Below, piece after piece: positions 43,377-57,255 of a stretch of 64,000 nt of DNA (positions are counted from its first letter, which is position 1; each line of letters begins with the position of its first letter). Source of the DNA: Epiperipatus broadwayi (lineage: Eukaryota; Onychophora; Udeonychophora; Euonychophora; Peripatidae); the NCBI GenBank assembly GCA_028023455.1, contig JAQFVV010012672.1, positions 62,001-126,000 on the forward strand, written 5' to 3'. The notes under the pieces were generated by a model. That model was given only the letters and a program-made list of their open reading frames with translations, ran no database searches and was not told the origin of the DNA. The translations under genes and the position numbers were made by a program.

Positions 43377-46300
43377 CGAACCTGCATTTTCTATGGTACA
43401 ACTTTTTTGTTGTGCTACAGAGTGCAGGCCGCTATGTCGCATCGCAGTAGAGCACGTATGTTTCATCGCAGCAAATAAATTTTCCGAATTCGCACAGTTT
43501 ATAAAATTGTTATGGCATGGTGAGAGGGTGTGTGTATTTGAATTGGATGGAAATGTTGTTTTCATTGGATTTTTTTTTATTTTAAAGTATTGAAATGTTC
43601 AGATTTTGTAAAGTAATAATTATCAGACTTTTTACACCATACTGTATTGAAGTTTTAAGCGGGAAAATGTTGACAAGATATATGTGTAAAGTGAGTTGGA
43701 ATTAAGTAAAGCATCAAGTAATGTACTGTTCGTAACATTCAACGAGACAAACAAGATTCTACCGTGTGTATATTTTTGAAGTAAAAAAGAGCGGTAACAC
43801 AAAAATATCCAGTAAGAAAAGTACAATTCTGCACGGTTTTTTTAAATTTCATAAAAAGCATATATTATAAACATGGTTAATAAGTAAAGAAGACATTTTA
43901 TATATATGTAGTATAACAGGGCTGGGTTCAAACCCTGTTCTAAGGCATAGGACGATACCAGCAAGCATATATATATATACTCAATCAAAAGTAATATTAA
44001 GTTAAATTATTTTTTCATTGTTGTTTTGTATGCATGTGTGTATATATTTTAAACGGGTAAATAAGAATAGATTGAAACATAAGAGGGACGGGGGGGTATG
44101 TGGTTTGTGCTCTTGTATTTTGTTTAGAGGCACGTGTATTTATATTGCTGCATGGGTGAATAAATGTAATAGATTCATAAAAATAAGAAAATTTACATGG
44201 CCAAGCTTTAATTCCAAGATGGACGACTAAGGAAAGAATTAGGAAAGTTATAGATTGCTGTCTTAAAGAATAAAGCTATTTTAATTGAAAGGAAATTGTT
44301 TCCAAGATGGAGGACGAAAGGCACAAATTCCAAAAGATATGTTAATTGAAAATAAAGAATTCAAAAATGTGTAGATCGCTATCTCGAGACAAAGCCATTT
44401 TAATTAGAAAAGAAAATGTTATAAATAAAAATGAAAATGTTAGAAATAATAGAAAATGTTATAAATAAAAGACAATGAATGTGGATCTTAAGGTATAATT
44501 GAAATTCCTGAACATATAGAAAGAAAAAAAGAAAAGTTATTGAAAGGTTTTCTATTGGCAAACCATGTGGTTTCATTAAAAAGAAGAGAGGAAACAATAG
44601 CATTTTTAATTAGAGTTTGAAAGCTGAACTTTGAAGAGGATTCTAGAACTGTTACTGCCACGAGCAGGATCGAAGAAAAATTAGTTAAAAATTATATATC
44701 TTGGTCAACCATGAACAGGCTGGGGTAAAGGACAAGAATGGACCGGACTCTGCCATCCATCCTGTGGAGGTACTACGGTTGCTGTCCATGTAGGAGTGAA
44801 GCCCTGTCTAAATTACAGAGAGAACAACATTCACCGAACGCTATTGATTGTGCCTTACAGAATCCACGGAGGACTACAAAAAAAAGGAAAGAAATCACTT
44901 ATTCACTCATCGCAGCACAAAGCCAGAGAACATTACCATTCATCTACACCAGGGTGAGAATCATCCCTTGAATAAGAACATAATTCACTAGAATAATAAT
45001 AATGTGTAAGGGCTAAAAGAAAATAAAGAGATATATGAAATAAGCCCTATATAACTATATGAAATGAATAGACCGGATAGTGACTGATTGCATTTATTTT
45101 ATATGTTATGATATATATGTTTTTTGTTACATTTATGAACTTATGCGGGTGTGTTTATTTACATGCGTATCATTCATGTATTTGGGCACAAACCAATACC
45201 CAATTGCGGGATTCTATTTTGTTTTATTTTTTTATTAATAAATATTAAATTAGTGTTTTAAGTATAATTGTGTGTGTGTTCAATGTTAATTTCTTTAAAA
45301 GCCTAGATTACATAATACAATTAGAGAGTAGTATTAAGAGTAAAAGTAAGAAAGTAAAACGAATCGTTTATGCGTTCCATGCGCACTTAATTTGTTCTCC
45401 CACCTCTTTCCCACAGTCAACGACCACTACCCCTGAGTGAGCTAACCAGAGGTATAAGCTCTATCTATTAGAAATTGATATTCGTTCTCTCCCAGCATAA
45501 TTCTTATTTACTCGAAAATGGGATTGGCGCTTGGAGTCAAATTGACGTCCATAAATATGCTGGGCGAGTGATAAGAGTACAGTGCAGAACTAACTATATA
45601 TGTATGTTCGCATCATAATTTTCTTAAAAACAACTAAAAAGAAGAAACTTAGATTTTAAATATGTAATGAACGTATACCATCTATATACGTGTTACGCAC
45701 AGGTAGCAAACTGTTACAATATGTGTGTGTGTTTGTTGTTGTTTAAAAAAGTTTTACTTTCTTTCTTTTCTCCGACTACTGTTATACTTTGTTGAATATA
45801 GTTTACGTTTATTGTTATCATTTATTTTATAGATGTTACTAAAAAAAAATATTTACCAAAATACAATTTTGATATTTTTTATTTTAGCATTACAAACAAC
45901 AGAACACTAACTCTAAACCTAACCCTAACGACTTCTACTTTTTGTTGTCATTCTATTTGAAGTAAAAAATAGCAGTAATATCTGTTTGTTTGTAAAAAGG
46001 AAAAAATGTAAAACGAAGTCTAACAAAGTAAAAAATAGCGATAACACAATAATATCTGTTTCTCTGTAGAAATAAAATGTAAAAGGAAGACTAAGAAATT
46101 TTACTTTTTATTCCGATTATGAGTTTTTAAATAACAATAACAAAAAAAGCCATAACCCCAGTAAAAAAATATCCGATAGAAAATTGATTTTTCTAATAAA
46201 GCAAAATAAAAAACATGAATCAAATTGTAATTTGATTATTTTATTTTACATTTATTATTATCATTTAATTTGTATACGTTAATAAAAAATAATATTTAAA

Positions 46301-46440
46301 AAAGACGATTTTGTTTTGTTTTTATTTTCGTATTACAAAAAACACATCAAAATGATTAAAATCAATGGCCCGGGAATGGTCATATTTTATAGTTTTAGCG
46401 TGAAAATGGCACCATCGGACAGCGTCTTTATCTATAAGAC
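43294..46440. mobile_element. DNA transposon with ~70-bp terminal inverted repeats (superfamily unresolved)
   Basis: The left end, GTCTTATAGCTAAAGACGCC... to CCGCGG (43294-43366), is matched by the inverted right end at 46369-46440 (...GCGTCTTTATCTATAAGAC), with CCCGGG at its inner edge. Identity is about 70%. The ~3-kb interior has no recognisable transposase. It includes a 77-residue frame (44738-44971) of unknown nature and scattered AACCCTAAC-type words. If the true end begins at the TATA step, the target duplication would be TA, but this is ambiguous. A non-autonomous element is the simplest reading. Confidence 0.6.
44738..44971 (+). CDS. Small unidentified open frame inside the DNA transposon
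   Basis: The 77-residue frame starts MDRTLPSILWRYYGCCPCRS, ends with a basic stretch (NPRRTTKKRKE) and SLIAAQSQRTLPFIY. It lies in a less AT-rich patch (about 44640-44970). I do not recognise it. An AATAAA occurs near 45019-45027. It may be chance, an exon of a captured gene, or part of a nested element. Confidence 0.25.
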   Translation: MDRTLPSILWRYYGCCPCRSEALSKLQREQHSPNAIDCALQNPRRTTKKRKEITYSLIAAQSQRTLPFIYTRVRIIP

Positions 46441-47099
46441 AAGCACCTATAAAATAAACAAAAAATATAATTATTTCATTCTCAGATATTTATAGGTTGT
46501 TTTTCTTTTCAGAAAAGATATTTTATTATTTATTAACATTCCATGTACTACTTAACCAAAAAATTCTTATGTAATTACTAATACTAATTAATAACTTGCT
46601 ACTGTAATTACATGTAGTACATGACCTAATGACTTTTTTAAAAATAATAAATTAAAAAAAAATGCATCATCTTTTCTTCTTTTTTAAAAAAAATTTCATA
46701 TCTTAACTTTAACATAAAAAAATATATAATTTTTATAATGCATACATACTTCTTTTGATCCATGATATATTTATACTTATTTTAAACCCTTTTTTTATTT
46801 CTTTTTTATTAAAGTTTATTCATTTTATTTATTTTAACCTTTGTGAAGGGGTTCAAATTTTAGTTCCTGTCAGAATATAGAGAAAGGGAAAAAGAGAGAA
46901 AACTATTGAAAGTGCAATTTGATGAAGAGTTTGTGAGAGAGCAAAAGAGGTATGGTTGGTAACAATTTTACAGAGTTTTTTGTAGAAGTTATAATTTTTA
47001 TACCAGTTCAAAATGGTATATAATGTGATACTTACCAGATCTTTTCATTTATATTATTTCTTAGAATGAATTTAATCGATTTTATATTAATATTTTGCT

Positions 47100-47420
47100 G
47101 AAAAGATTTTTGATATTTGGTTTAGCCTATTTTGATTTATGGTTCTGATATATTAACTTTGAATATAAAAATGAAACAAAGGTTGCAAGTGATGCAAAAA
47201 TAAATGTGGAAAAAAGTATGGTAGGAATAGCAATGCTTCAGTTTGAGTCCAAACTTGCCTTGCTAATGTTATTGTAAAGTTTAAAGAATGTAAATGGCAT
47301 ATGAAATAGGATAACTGATGGACAGAGTTATTGTCAAATAGATATCAAGAAAAAAATCCTTAAAAATGTGAGATGAAAAAATGAAATTCTAAAGTTTGGT
47401 AGTCCATTAAGGAAATAAAT
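47100..47420 (+). pseudogene. LINE C-terminal fragment (RTE-like)
   Basis: The plus-strand translation near 47128 gives PILIYGSDILTLNIKMKQRL and QVMQK, a stop, MWKKV. This corresponds to the VLxYGSExWTLxxxxxQRLxxxQRxMxRxxxGI block. About 100 bp on, DNxWTELLSNRYQEKNP and RW-like sequence match the RWT...W.PR...RGRP region that follows in RTE-type elements. Several stops are present. It is short and decayed. Confidence 0.55.
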
Positions 47421-49121
47421 GTTTAGGAAAATCTATATGGAAATATATTAGAATCTAAGACTTTATGATGACTGATAATATTAATGCTTCATCAATATAT
47501 GAATTTAATCAAAGCAGTTTTAATTTTGATAATGATATAAACAAACTGTAATTTAGAGATTTAAAAAATGCAAACTAATTAATCCAGTGATAAAATTTTT
47601 TGACTGATGACAAACAAAATGATTTGTAATTTGGTCTCCCAATTAAAAAAAAATAAAACAGATATCTAATTAAATAGAATTATTATATATTGCCATGACA
47701 TTGTGCTAAGACATGTTGAAATTAAATTAAAAGCATATGACTTCCTTAATGTAAATAAGCATATGTAAAAAAATGAATTAGTTGCATAGCATACAAAAAT
47801 ATTGGACATTACAATGTTAGATACAAGGATACAATTATTGTGTTTGCTCACATGTTTGGATCTAATATGTAATTTACTCAAAACCTATAAAAATTATAAG
47901 TTTGGATAATTGCTAATAAATCATAGACTGCTTTTGGTGTCTATGAAGAACCGAGACTTGGGGACTATTTGTCAGGGTATTTATACCTCTGTTACAAATT
48001 CTATGGGAAACACTCTTATCAAGATTGGATCCAAGAGAAAAGTTTTTAGAGTCATAATTATTGGTAATTTAATTTTTCACAATCACTCATGATTGGTGTG
48101 GAAAAATAATAGTTTATTTTTTGGCTTTACTATATAATAGGATGTTATTTAAAACTATTGTTCAGTTTATTTTATCACAAAACAATATATAGGCATATAT
48201 TTGTATATGTTGTTTGTTATTCTTTTTTTACATTTAATTAACATGAATCTATGCTTATCTGCATCTAGTTACATTATTATATACATATGTGTGTGTCTTT
48301 ATATAATAAATAATTTATATTCAATTTAAAACAAATGTCAATATGAAATGAACAAATCATTTTTGCATAATATGCTTTTGTACTTAAATATTTTAGATAT
48401 GGTCTGGCCTAAAATATATTTTAAAATCTGCAAATATATTTTTTAATTAATTATTTATAATATTTAAAGTGTTATTATTCATATAATTATTACTTGTTAA
48501 TTTAACTTTATAATTTATTACATTATGAGGGTTCTCTTGAAGCCGGTCCTATAAGCCTTGCATTGTCAAAGTGTACATTTTTAAAGTTGGCTATTTTATA
48601 TCTTATTTCACATAGAGATCACTAAAGAAAATTTCATTAATCTGATTCATATATGCATGGTGTTACATTTTAATTTTGAAACTGTATAATGGTGCATTTG
48701 TTTAAAAAATATTAGAAATTGTTTATAATGCCTTATAAACTGATTGAAGATGCTTGCGATTTAATATATATTATTAAGCTAAGACACACATTTACAATTT
48801 TTTTTTTTTTTTGTAAGGATTTATCAGCATGTTTGCATATATATTAATGTTTTGCTGCTTTGTATGACATATTTTGCTTAACTTTATTCTGTTTATTACA
48901 GCTTTATACCTTTCTTTATTATGTGTTTAAATGTTAAATTAATATATTTGAATTAAATTTGGATTTTATAATAGATATTGTATTTATCTAGCATCCTTTA
49001 TGTTATATGTATATTATTAAATTAGATCAAGATTTGATCACTTGTTTTTTTAACTTTGACTTTATTATTTTGAAACACTTTTTTTATTGAGTAAAAGCTT
49101 ATTTTATACATATATGAAAAA

Positions 49122-49195
49122 TCTTTGTAGCATAATGGTAATGCCTCTACATACCATGCCCACAATTTGGGGTTTGAATTCCATAGGGTAATACT
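49122..49195 (+). repeat. tRNA-like SINE head
   Basis: GTAGCATAATGGTAATGCCTC resembles an A box, and GGGGTTTGAATTCC about 45 nt later resembles a B box. This is tRNA-like spacing without a complete cloverleaf. A functional tRNA is unlikely. Confidence 0.5.
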
Positions 49196-52100
49196 TGAAA
49201 TTTGTTTTAAACTTTGAACAGGTTTAAGATTTTTTTTTGTTTATATATCTGTTTATATCCAATTCATCTATCAATCCAACATTGATCATTAAAAACTTTT
49301 TATAAAATGTAAAACAGATAGAAAACTGTCATCGTCACATTTGTCAAGCCTAGTAATACATTCTTTTTCATTGTTTACTTTTGAAAAGTTCTTGGAGAGG
49401 ATTTTCCCTAAAATGAGCTATTTAAAGATCATTTTACCTATTTTTATATATATACTTAAGAAACAGAAAATCCTTATTGTTTTTTTAATTCCAAGTTTTA
49501 ATATCTTTATCTAAAAGATATTGTAAGGGTAGACATTAATATTTACTGCAATTTTTTTTTTTTTATCTGTTTGGAAACTGTTTGTACTTGTGCTAATTGT
49601 TGCAGACACAATATAGATTTCAATGGCTCTCTATGCTAATTGCAAGTGTAAATTTGGAAAGCATTTTATATAAAAATTTATTTGATAATGACAATACTGA
49701 TAAATCATATTGGTATTTTATTTAAGTAAAGAAAAAAATATTGCAAAGTATAACTTGAAGTATAAAACAAAATAACCAAAGCTAAAACATAGGAAGATAT
49801 TATAAGCAAAAAATAACCTATGTAGTATATTGTTCAGAGTAAATAAATGTAGCAGAAAAAGTAGATACTTGTCATGTTGTAGAGAAGAAAAAAGGATCAA
49901 CAGAACTTCACCACTATTGATTTTTAATGACTTGAAGAAAAAAAAGCTAAAAAGAATTTAAATACATTATTGGATATTAAATGCGATGTTAAAAATTACA
50001 GGCCTTAGTAATCCAATGCTAACTTTGAAAAATTCTTAGTGAATTGTCAAAAAAAAAAAAACAATTCCTATTGTTAACATGAATAATAATTACAGACAAA
50101 ACTCATAATGCTATATAATACCAATATCTTAAATGTAAGAATATTCCTTAGAAATCAGTATTTATTAAAATTAAATTAATTATGAAATGTATATTTTTAT
50201 TCAACAATTAAGCATGTCTATTATCTAGGATTCAAATAGACTTGGATTTTTTTTCTTTTCAGGTAGTTAATTATTGAATGTTGGTTGTTTAAATATTATT
50301 TGTTAGAAAGTAAATATCTAATTAATCTGATTTGATCAAATGAATATCAGTGGATTGATTATAATATGATAGAAGTTTTCAATAATGGGAGAGATATTGT
50401 TTTTCTATTTAAATTTTATCTTTTACCAACTATGTATCATTTAGAATTATAAAAGACTGATAAATTCCTGATGAAATTTGCAACTTTTCCATTAGTTTTT
50501 TGGGAGGAGGTATACTTGAGATTAACTGCACATAGGAAAATCTTTGGTCTATCAATAATCAATTTTAATCATAGACTTAAATGAGAATGATGACATCTCA
50601 TATTCTTGTCTAGACTTTTTAGAGTATACCCTTACCCTGCTTAGCGAAGGCAATGTTAAGCAATAATATCGTATGCAGAATAAGCATTTATAATGGTTGT
50701 TAGGGAGGGAGGGGGGAATTGACCGGTTACTGTAGATAAAAAATTACACTATAAGTTGGGGATATTACATAAAAAAATAGCTTTTTGAGTATATATACTC
50801 CTTAACATATTTTATATACTTGGATAAACTGTTCTGTAAGTATTATGCATGTATTCTGTATGTATTATGTATGTATGATAATCCAACTTAAATCTTTGTA
50901 AAAAGAAAAAAAAACATTTAGCTTAAAAGTTGTTACTTCCTGTGATCCATTCACCCACCAAACATCATTATCCAGTTTGGTTTACAAGCTCAAAGATTTT
51001 CTTGGATTTTTTTTGTGCTCATATTAGTAAACAAAATCTCTATAAAAAAAATGTTTAATATCGCTAGGAAAATAATGCATATTTTCACTGTCCAAAAAGT
51101 ATAGCAAAATAGACTGAGAAAGTGAAACTAGACTAGCATTTAACAATTTTTTTGTGTTCTACGCTGAAAAAAAACCCTATTGATAAGTTCCATTTTTTTA
51201 AAATTTGTACTATAGCATTATACTATATTACTTACGTGAAACTATTAAAATTAAAAAAACAATGTTTAATAATGAATCATTTGATTGACCATGAAGATTT
51301 GTTATTTATCATTAGTGTAAAAAAAAGCCAAATAAACATCCGATACATTACAAAAACTTAATCACAGTCAACTTTAAAAAAAAAATTTAGCATATTGAAA
51401 AAAGAAAAAAAAACTACTGCATTCTGAGTTTGCATATTGTAATCAATATTTACAGCTTTTATTACAATGTGTACTGTGCTGATCTAAATAAACAAATATC
51501 ATAGCTGTAGTGTTTGTTTTTTTTTTGGGGGGGGGGTGGCATTACATGTCACTATTTTATCAAGTGCAGTAACCATGTTTTTGCAATGACTTAGCAATTT
51601 GTTGAATAGCGCAATACATTTTGATGTCAGAGTTACAGGTTATTTACTAAAAATTAAAGGTATTTATTTTATTTGTATTGCATTTTCATCATACAGAATT
51701 TATTATTAATTGCTTAAAATTATCCTCATATTTTTTTCTAAAAATGCAATTCAAATATGATGGATAGAAGTTTCGATTTGATTGAAATTAGCATTTGTAA
51801 AAATTTTAATCTCAAATTGGTTGTCTGAAATCTTAGCTTATATTTATACTGCATACAATTTAAAATTTAATATTGATAGTATATATGATCAAAAATTATT
51901 TTTAGTTTTATGCGAAATGAAATTTATATTTTTTTCTTCAGTTCTGCTTTTTTTTTTTTAACTCGTGAAATAATGTCTCCCTTGCTTTGGATATCTAAAA
52001 AGAATTACGAGATGATTTAAAATCAAGGAAGCAGAGTGTTATTTTTAAAGCACATTTAGTAATTTTTGATATCAATTGGATAAATCTGAAACTGTTTTAC

Positions 52101-53299
52101 CCTCTTTGCTCCCCCTTTTTTTTTATTGAAAATATTTTATATTAGCAATGTTAGCAGTTTCAATTTGACAGAAAAATTTTAATTCAAAATTAATTGACTG
52201 AATAATTTAGCTAATATATGTAATATACATTTTTTATTTTATGTTGAATGAATTTTATTTTTTTATTTTGTAGTCATTAACAATTACAATTTTTACTTTG
52301 GATATGTTATTAATAAACTACTAAATGTTTTTGTGAAAATACTGCGTGAAAGTTAAATAAAATATTGTACATTCATTAATCATATTTTAAGCTTACAATC
52401 AAAATATTGATTGCAGCACTATAATGTTGAGTTTTATAAATAAAATATGTACCATACAATTTCAGCATGAATGTCATTATTTTGCTTTTGGATACGATGA
52501 CTTTAATAACTATTCTACGATGTCATCAATGTTACAAAATGGCTGCCAAAAAAAAAATGTAATTTTTTTTTTTACAGTTGTTATGATGAATAACTGATTG
52601 TAAATCAAAATAGTGGGTACAAATTGATGATGATCACTATTGTGAATTCTTACATAAAAGCAAAGCACTAAGTAGGGTAAAGATGTACTTAGAGAGACTG
52701 TAAATTACATATATTCATTGCCATTCAATATTCAGGAAAATTAAAGATTTTTGTAGTAATGAATTATCATTCAAATCTTCAGTATGTGATGGCAAATTCA
52801 TTTATAAAAAGATTAATAGTTGTATGTTTAAAAATGGATATATTAGTGTATAGATGCACAATACATACTGTATACCCTTAACAAAGAGACTTATGATGAT
52901 TTGCAAGGTGAACCAATTTTGGACTTTAGTGTGCTTTATGTCATTGGTGTTATTAGTGGAGATATAGCATTAAAGTGATTAAAATGGATCATCTAAATAG
53001 TTATCACATAAGGGTAATCATTTATTATTTCTGTGTGTGCTTATCAGTTTTACATACAGTTTTATTGGTTATCACACATTTCGGTGATATCGATTATGTG
53101 ATTCTATTAATATGTGAGTACCAAGCATAGTGGCAAATTGAACTAGAGATTAGTAATGGAAATAAGTTGATAAAATATATAATTGTAATATTTTCATTTA
53201 ATGCATTGCATTTTTTTTGTCAAATAATGTATACTTAAAACCATCAAATTCTTTGGAAATTATGGTTTGAATTTTCATAGTTTATCCCAAACCTTTGAA

Positions 53300-53890
53300 T
53301 TAATTTGTTGCTAATTTCAGTACTGACGAATTTCTGGTAATAGTGTTTCTTCTCCCTTCATTACTTCCCCTCACAACTTTATTGGAGTTCCCATTTATAA
53401 GTCTAAGAGTGAAATGAGAACATCTATTCAAAACTCTATTCTCACATCTGCTGAAAATATAACTAAATCCTTGTCTAAAGCATATCTTTCCCTTCATGCA
53501 AAATTTTCTTTCATCATACTAATGCTTCCAAGAAGGAGATTAATTCACTTTGCTCTAATAGTCATTTTTTATCACCGAGATTTTCTTTGTCATAAGTTTG
53601 AAGAAACATTACATCTCTTTCTATTCCAATTGAATCAATTACCAAATTGCATACTTCTATTTCCACTCTCATTGATAGCATGAAACGAGATCTTTTCCCT
53701 TCAATTAGGATTACAATTTTTTTTATGTTTATCCTTTGGTTCCTAAAATGCCATTTTTGCTTCAATCCTATGTCTAAGAAATTACAATCACTGTTTTACA
53801 ATAAAATTAAAAACAGAGACAGAGCGCTTATCCCTCCAGGCATTGATAATGTTACATGGAGCCTGATCTCACTTCCGACCTCATTATAAG
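53300..53890. repeat. Unidentified dispersed repeat or decayed coding sequence
   Basis: This ~600-bp block is less AT-rich than its surroundings and keeps overlapping open frames on both strands (53414-53683 plus; 53300-53497 and 53562-53765 minus). Part of it (about 53620-53790) resembles 33060-33240. I could not match either reading to a family. The duplication in the window argues for a transposon relic rather than a host gene. Confidence 0.35.
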
Positions 53891-56800
53891 TAAATAATTT
53901 TTTATTTATTTTATACCTTTGTTATGTATTTATAAAATGTACTTGTAATTTATATACCATTGAATTTGTCTGTTTGTGATGATAAAATCACAAAATATCT
54001 AATTGAATTTGATATCTTGTTTTCAAGTTTGGTATATTGGTAATTCTAATAACTTTATAAATCACAGTTTTAGTATAATATACAACTAAATATGTTTTTG
54101 AATTTTGGTTGTTAAATAACTTTTTGGTTTTTTTTTTAAATTGTTTGTCATGATTCAAGTGTATTCATTGAGTACTATTTTTAAAAAGAGAATTACCCTG
54201 TTTAACACATTCATATGCATGTGTTTTATTATTAACATTTTAGATACAGAATTTTATATATATATATTGTGCCATTACAATTTAGTCACTAGCCAAATTT
54301 ATAGTAATGTGCATGTAGAAAAGGTCAAACAAAATCATCATCACAATTTTATATAACCATAAAGGAAGTTGTAGGGCATCCAAGTTTAAACCCTACAAGG
54401 TCCAGTTCTAAAAGCTTTAAACAGAGAAAGAATGGGTCAACAATTACATGCTTTACTTGTTTGTGTGTTGATAGAAAGGTAATACACACATTTAAACTAT
54501 TTAATATTTAAATTTTCTGTTAAAAAGCAAAGTTATAATGCATACATATAGGCAATGTATGTGTAAATTATTTATTTGTTTTATATTTCAAATATTCAAC
54601 ATTTTAACTTTCTTTAAAACTAAGCTATGCTTGATCAATTCTAACATTTTATTCTATACTTCTATTTTGCTTTTCTTTAATTATAAGTGGGATTTAAAAG
54701 TTACAGATTTAATTAAATAATTGGGTTATAATTACTAAGCTAGCAATTATATTATTTAGGGTTAGTTTATGAATGATTTGAAAGAATGAAGGATGTGGGT
54801 ACATTACATACAAAAATTTACATTTCCTAAATATTGAAAGAAAAGGAAGTATTAAATCTGTCAAATTATTTTTTTTGTACAATTTTTTTTGTTAAAAGAG
54901 GAAATCTGTTTAATCAGATATCGATCTTTGTAGTAATTTTTTTTTTGTAAATGATTGTCACTTTGGAAGCTTATAATGAGTCAGAGCTCTAAATTTTGAA
55001 ATTGTCTTATCTCAAGATCTATAGAAAGGAAGCTCAAAGATTTGAAGTGTTACCTGGATGTTAAAAAGAAAAAAAAAAAAACAAAAGAAAGGAAATAAGA
55101 ATTGAGTCTATTTTTTTTTTAAAACAAAAGTGTCTGGAAAAAGGATTAAACTTTTCAGTTGAAAAATAATATAGTTGAAAATAAATTAGAGATCTAATTA
55201 AAACAAATTTGTCCAAAAATAGCAAGTGATGCTATCTCTGATTGGTTAAGTTAGCTAAAAATTGGATATAAAAAGCTGTCTTGAATTATAATATTATTAT
55301 TGTGATTGATTCAGATTATTAAACTATAATATTGAACGTTGAAAATATAAGAAATGGCGGGCTAGAAAAATTATATGTATATCCCATTGGCCGGACCATC
55401 TGGAGGAAGCTGCACATCACATAGGAAAGAAAAGATGTGTCTAAATAATATTCTACACCTTTCAACTGACCAGATAAATAAGATGTTTTTAATAGAAGGA
55501 AGAAAGCATTCACCTGCATTCAAAGAAGATGAATTAATCTACTGATAAATATTAATCATCAAGTCCAATTAATTGTTCCAACAACTGATTTTAAACTCAA
55601 GAAAATTTATAAATGTGAAAACAACTGCTGTATTTCATCCACATGTTTGACAGGAAGAGAAGAAAAATTAATATAATGATTTCCAAATTGTCCACTAAAG
55701 CAAATAACCTCAATAGAGTCATCATCATTAAATAGTTATACACCTCAAGAAAGAGATTGTTCCCACATAGTAGCTGCAGAAATATAGAGACAAGTTTGAA
55801 CCCTTGGAAATTCGCCACAAACAAAAGATCGGTAATATGACTTTTTATATCTATTTTCTTTATGATATCAGTCTTAAGAAACATTTTAGCGATAAAGTGG
55901 TATATTTTATTTAAAGAACTTTTAAAGACTATTCAGATCGATTAAAACAAGAATGTCTTACTAATAATAACTTTGAGCTTCATAAATGACCTTGAAAGTA
56001 TGAAAATTATTTGTTTATTAATTTTACAATATTAATGTGTAAAACAATTTTTTTTTTATGGTGTTATGATTTTAGTTTTAACTGATATATTATTATTATT
56101 TTGGTTTTTAATAATATTTTGTTATGGGATAAAACACGCACATACATAATAATATTTTTATATGTGTATAATTGGGAGTGAATGTGAAATAATGAGTAGT
56201 ATTAGAATATTAGATTATTTTGTTTCAAGTTCAGTATAGATTTCAGCGCTTGGAAGGGAGGGGGAGAAAATAATTTAAAACTCTTATCTAAAACTTGCTC
56301 TTTCAATTTCACTAACATTTTTTTTTACATTCTATTTACATGTTGGATTTTTAAAGTATGTGTGCTAATGAGCAGATAATATTTTTTTGTCTTGAAATAC
56401 TTTTCATGGTCAATGTGACGTCCAACTTAATACAAAATACATTTGAAGGGAAAGGGGGAAGAACTTAAAATTAATCTGAGGATTGTTATATAATCAATTA
56501 TTATTATTATTATTCATGTCAATTTTCATATTATCTAGAAATTTTTATGTATATGTTAGAACTGTAGTAATAAATATTAGTTTGTTTTATTAAACGAGGC
56601 GTATATATTTCATTAAGTGTAGTCTTGCTTAAGTGTGATTATTCATCATCATCAATGGTTGAATATTAGTTATTTAAGATATAAGTAAATATGCTAAAAT
56701 TAAGCAATAATTATGAATTTCTTTATAAAATTTAGTTTTATGTTTAGGCTTAGTCCTAGAGCTGTAGTTGAAACCCTTGTCATTATTGTTATTATTATCA

Positions 56801-57149
56801 TCATCATCATCATCATCAACATTTTAATTAATGAGCTGTTTAACTGTTTAAAGGCCATAAATAAATATTGATTTTATAATATTTAGTGATTTCTTAGTAT
56901 TATTATAACCACATCCCATCATCTATTTCATGCAAGGATGAGTGAATTGCCATCCTAAATTAGTTATATATAATCTGAGCTAGTGAACTTATAAAAATAT
57001 TGAAACACATTTGTTTTGTTAAGATCTGAGAAATGATTTATGTTCAATGAACTCCACTGTGGTTTAAAGATGTTTTACTTTTACCTAACTATTAGTGCTT
57101 ATAGTGATGTGGCTCAAAAAGCAAAATCTCTCATTTTTATTAGAAATAA

Positions 57150-57255
57150 AGTACCAAAAAGGGATTCAAACCCGGTACATGTGAAAGGTTATTAGATATA
57201 ACCGTGTCTAGATTCAGATAATCTAGTGGCGCCCTGCTAGACCATATTCACTTAG
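57150..57255 (-). repeat. Decayed tRNA-derived SINE
   Basis: On the minus strand, ATGGTCTAGCAGGGCGCC resembles an A box, and GGGTTTGAATCCC is a near-perfect B box about 75 nt later. Intervening sequence includes a small hairpin (CTAGATTATCTGAATCTAG). It is probably an old SINE. Confidence 0.5.

Noticed and set aside
43915-43965. GGGTTCAAACCC with a possible tRNA or SINE head
   Set aside because: A B-box-like word is present but no A box at proper distance and no tail.
45905-45932. CTAAACCTAACCCTAACG, telomere-like sequence
   Set aside because: Only two to three imperfect units; too short to call an interstitial telomere.
55270-55890. Possible decayed coding sequence (Cys-containing frames on both strands)
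   Set aside because: Composition is slightly less AT-rich, but no consistent frame or family motif could be followed.
56785-56818. ATT/ATC trinucleotide run
   Set aside because: An ordinary microsatellite with no sign of function; not a LINE tail because no LINE sequence is adjacent.
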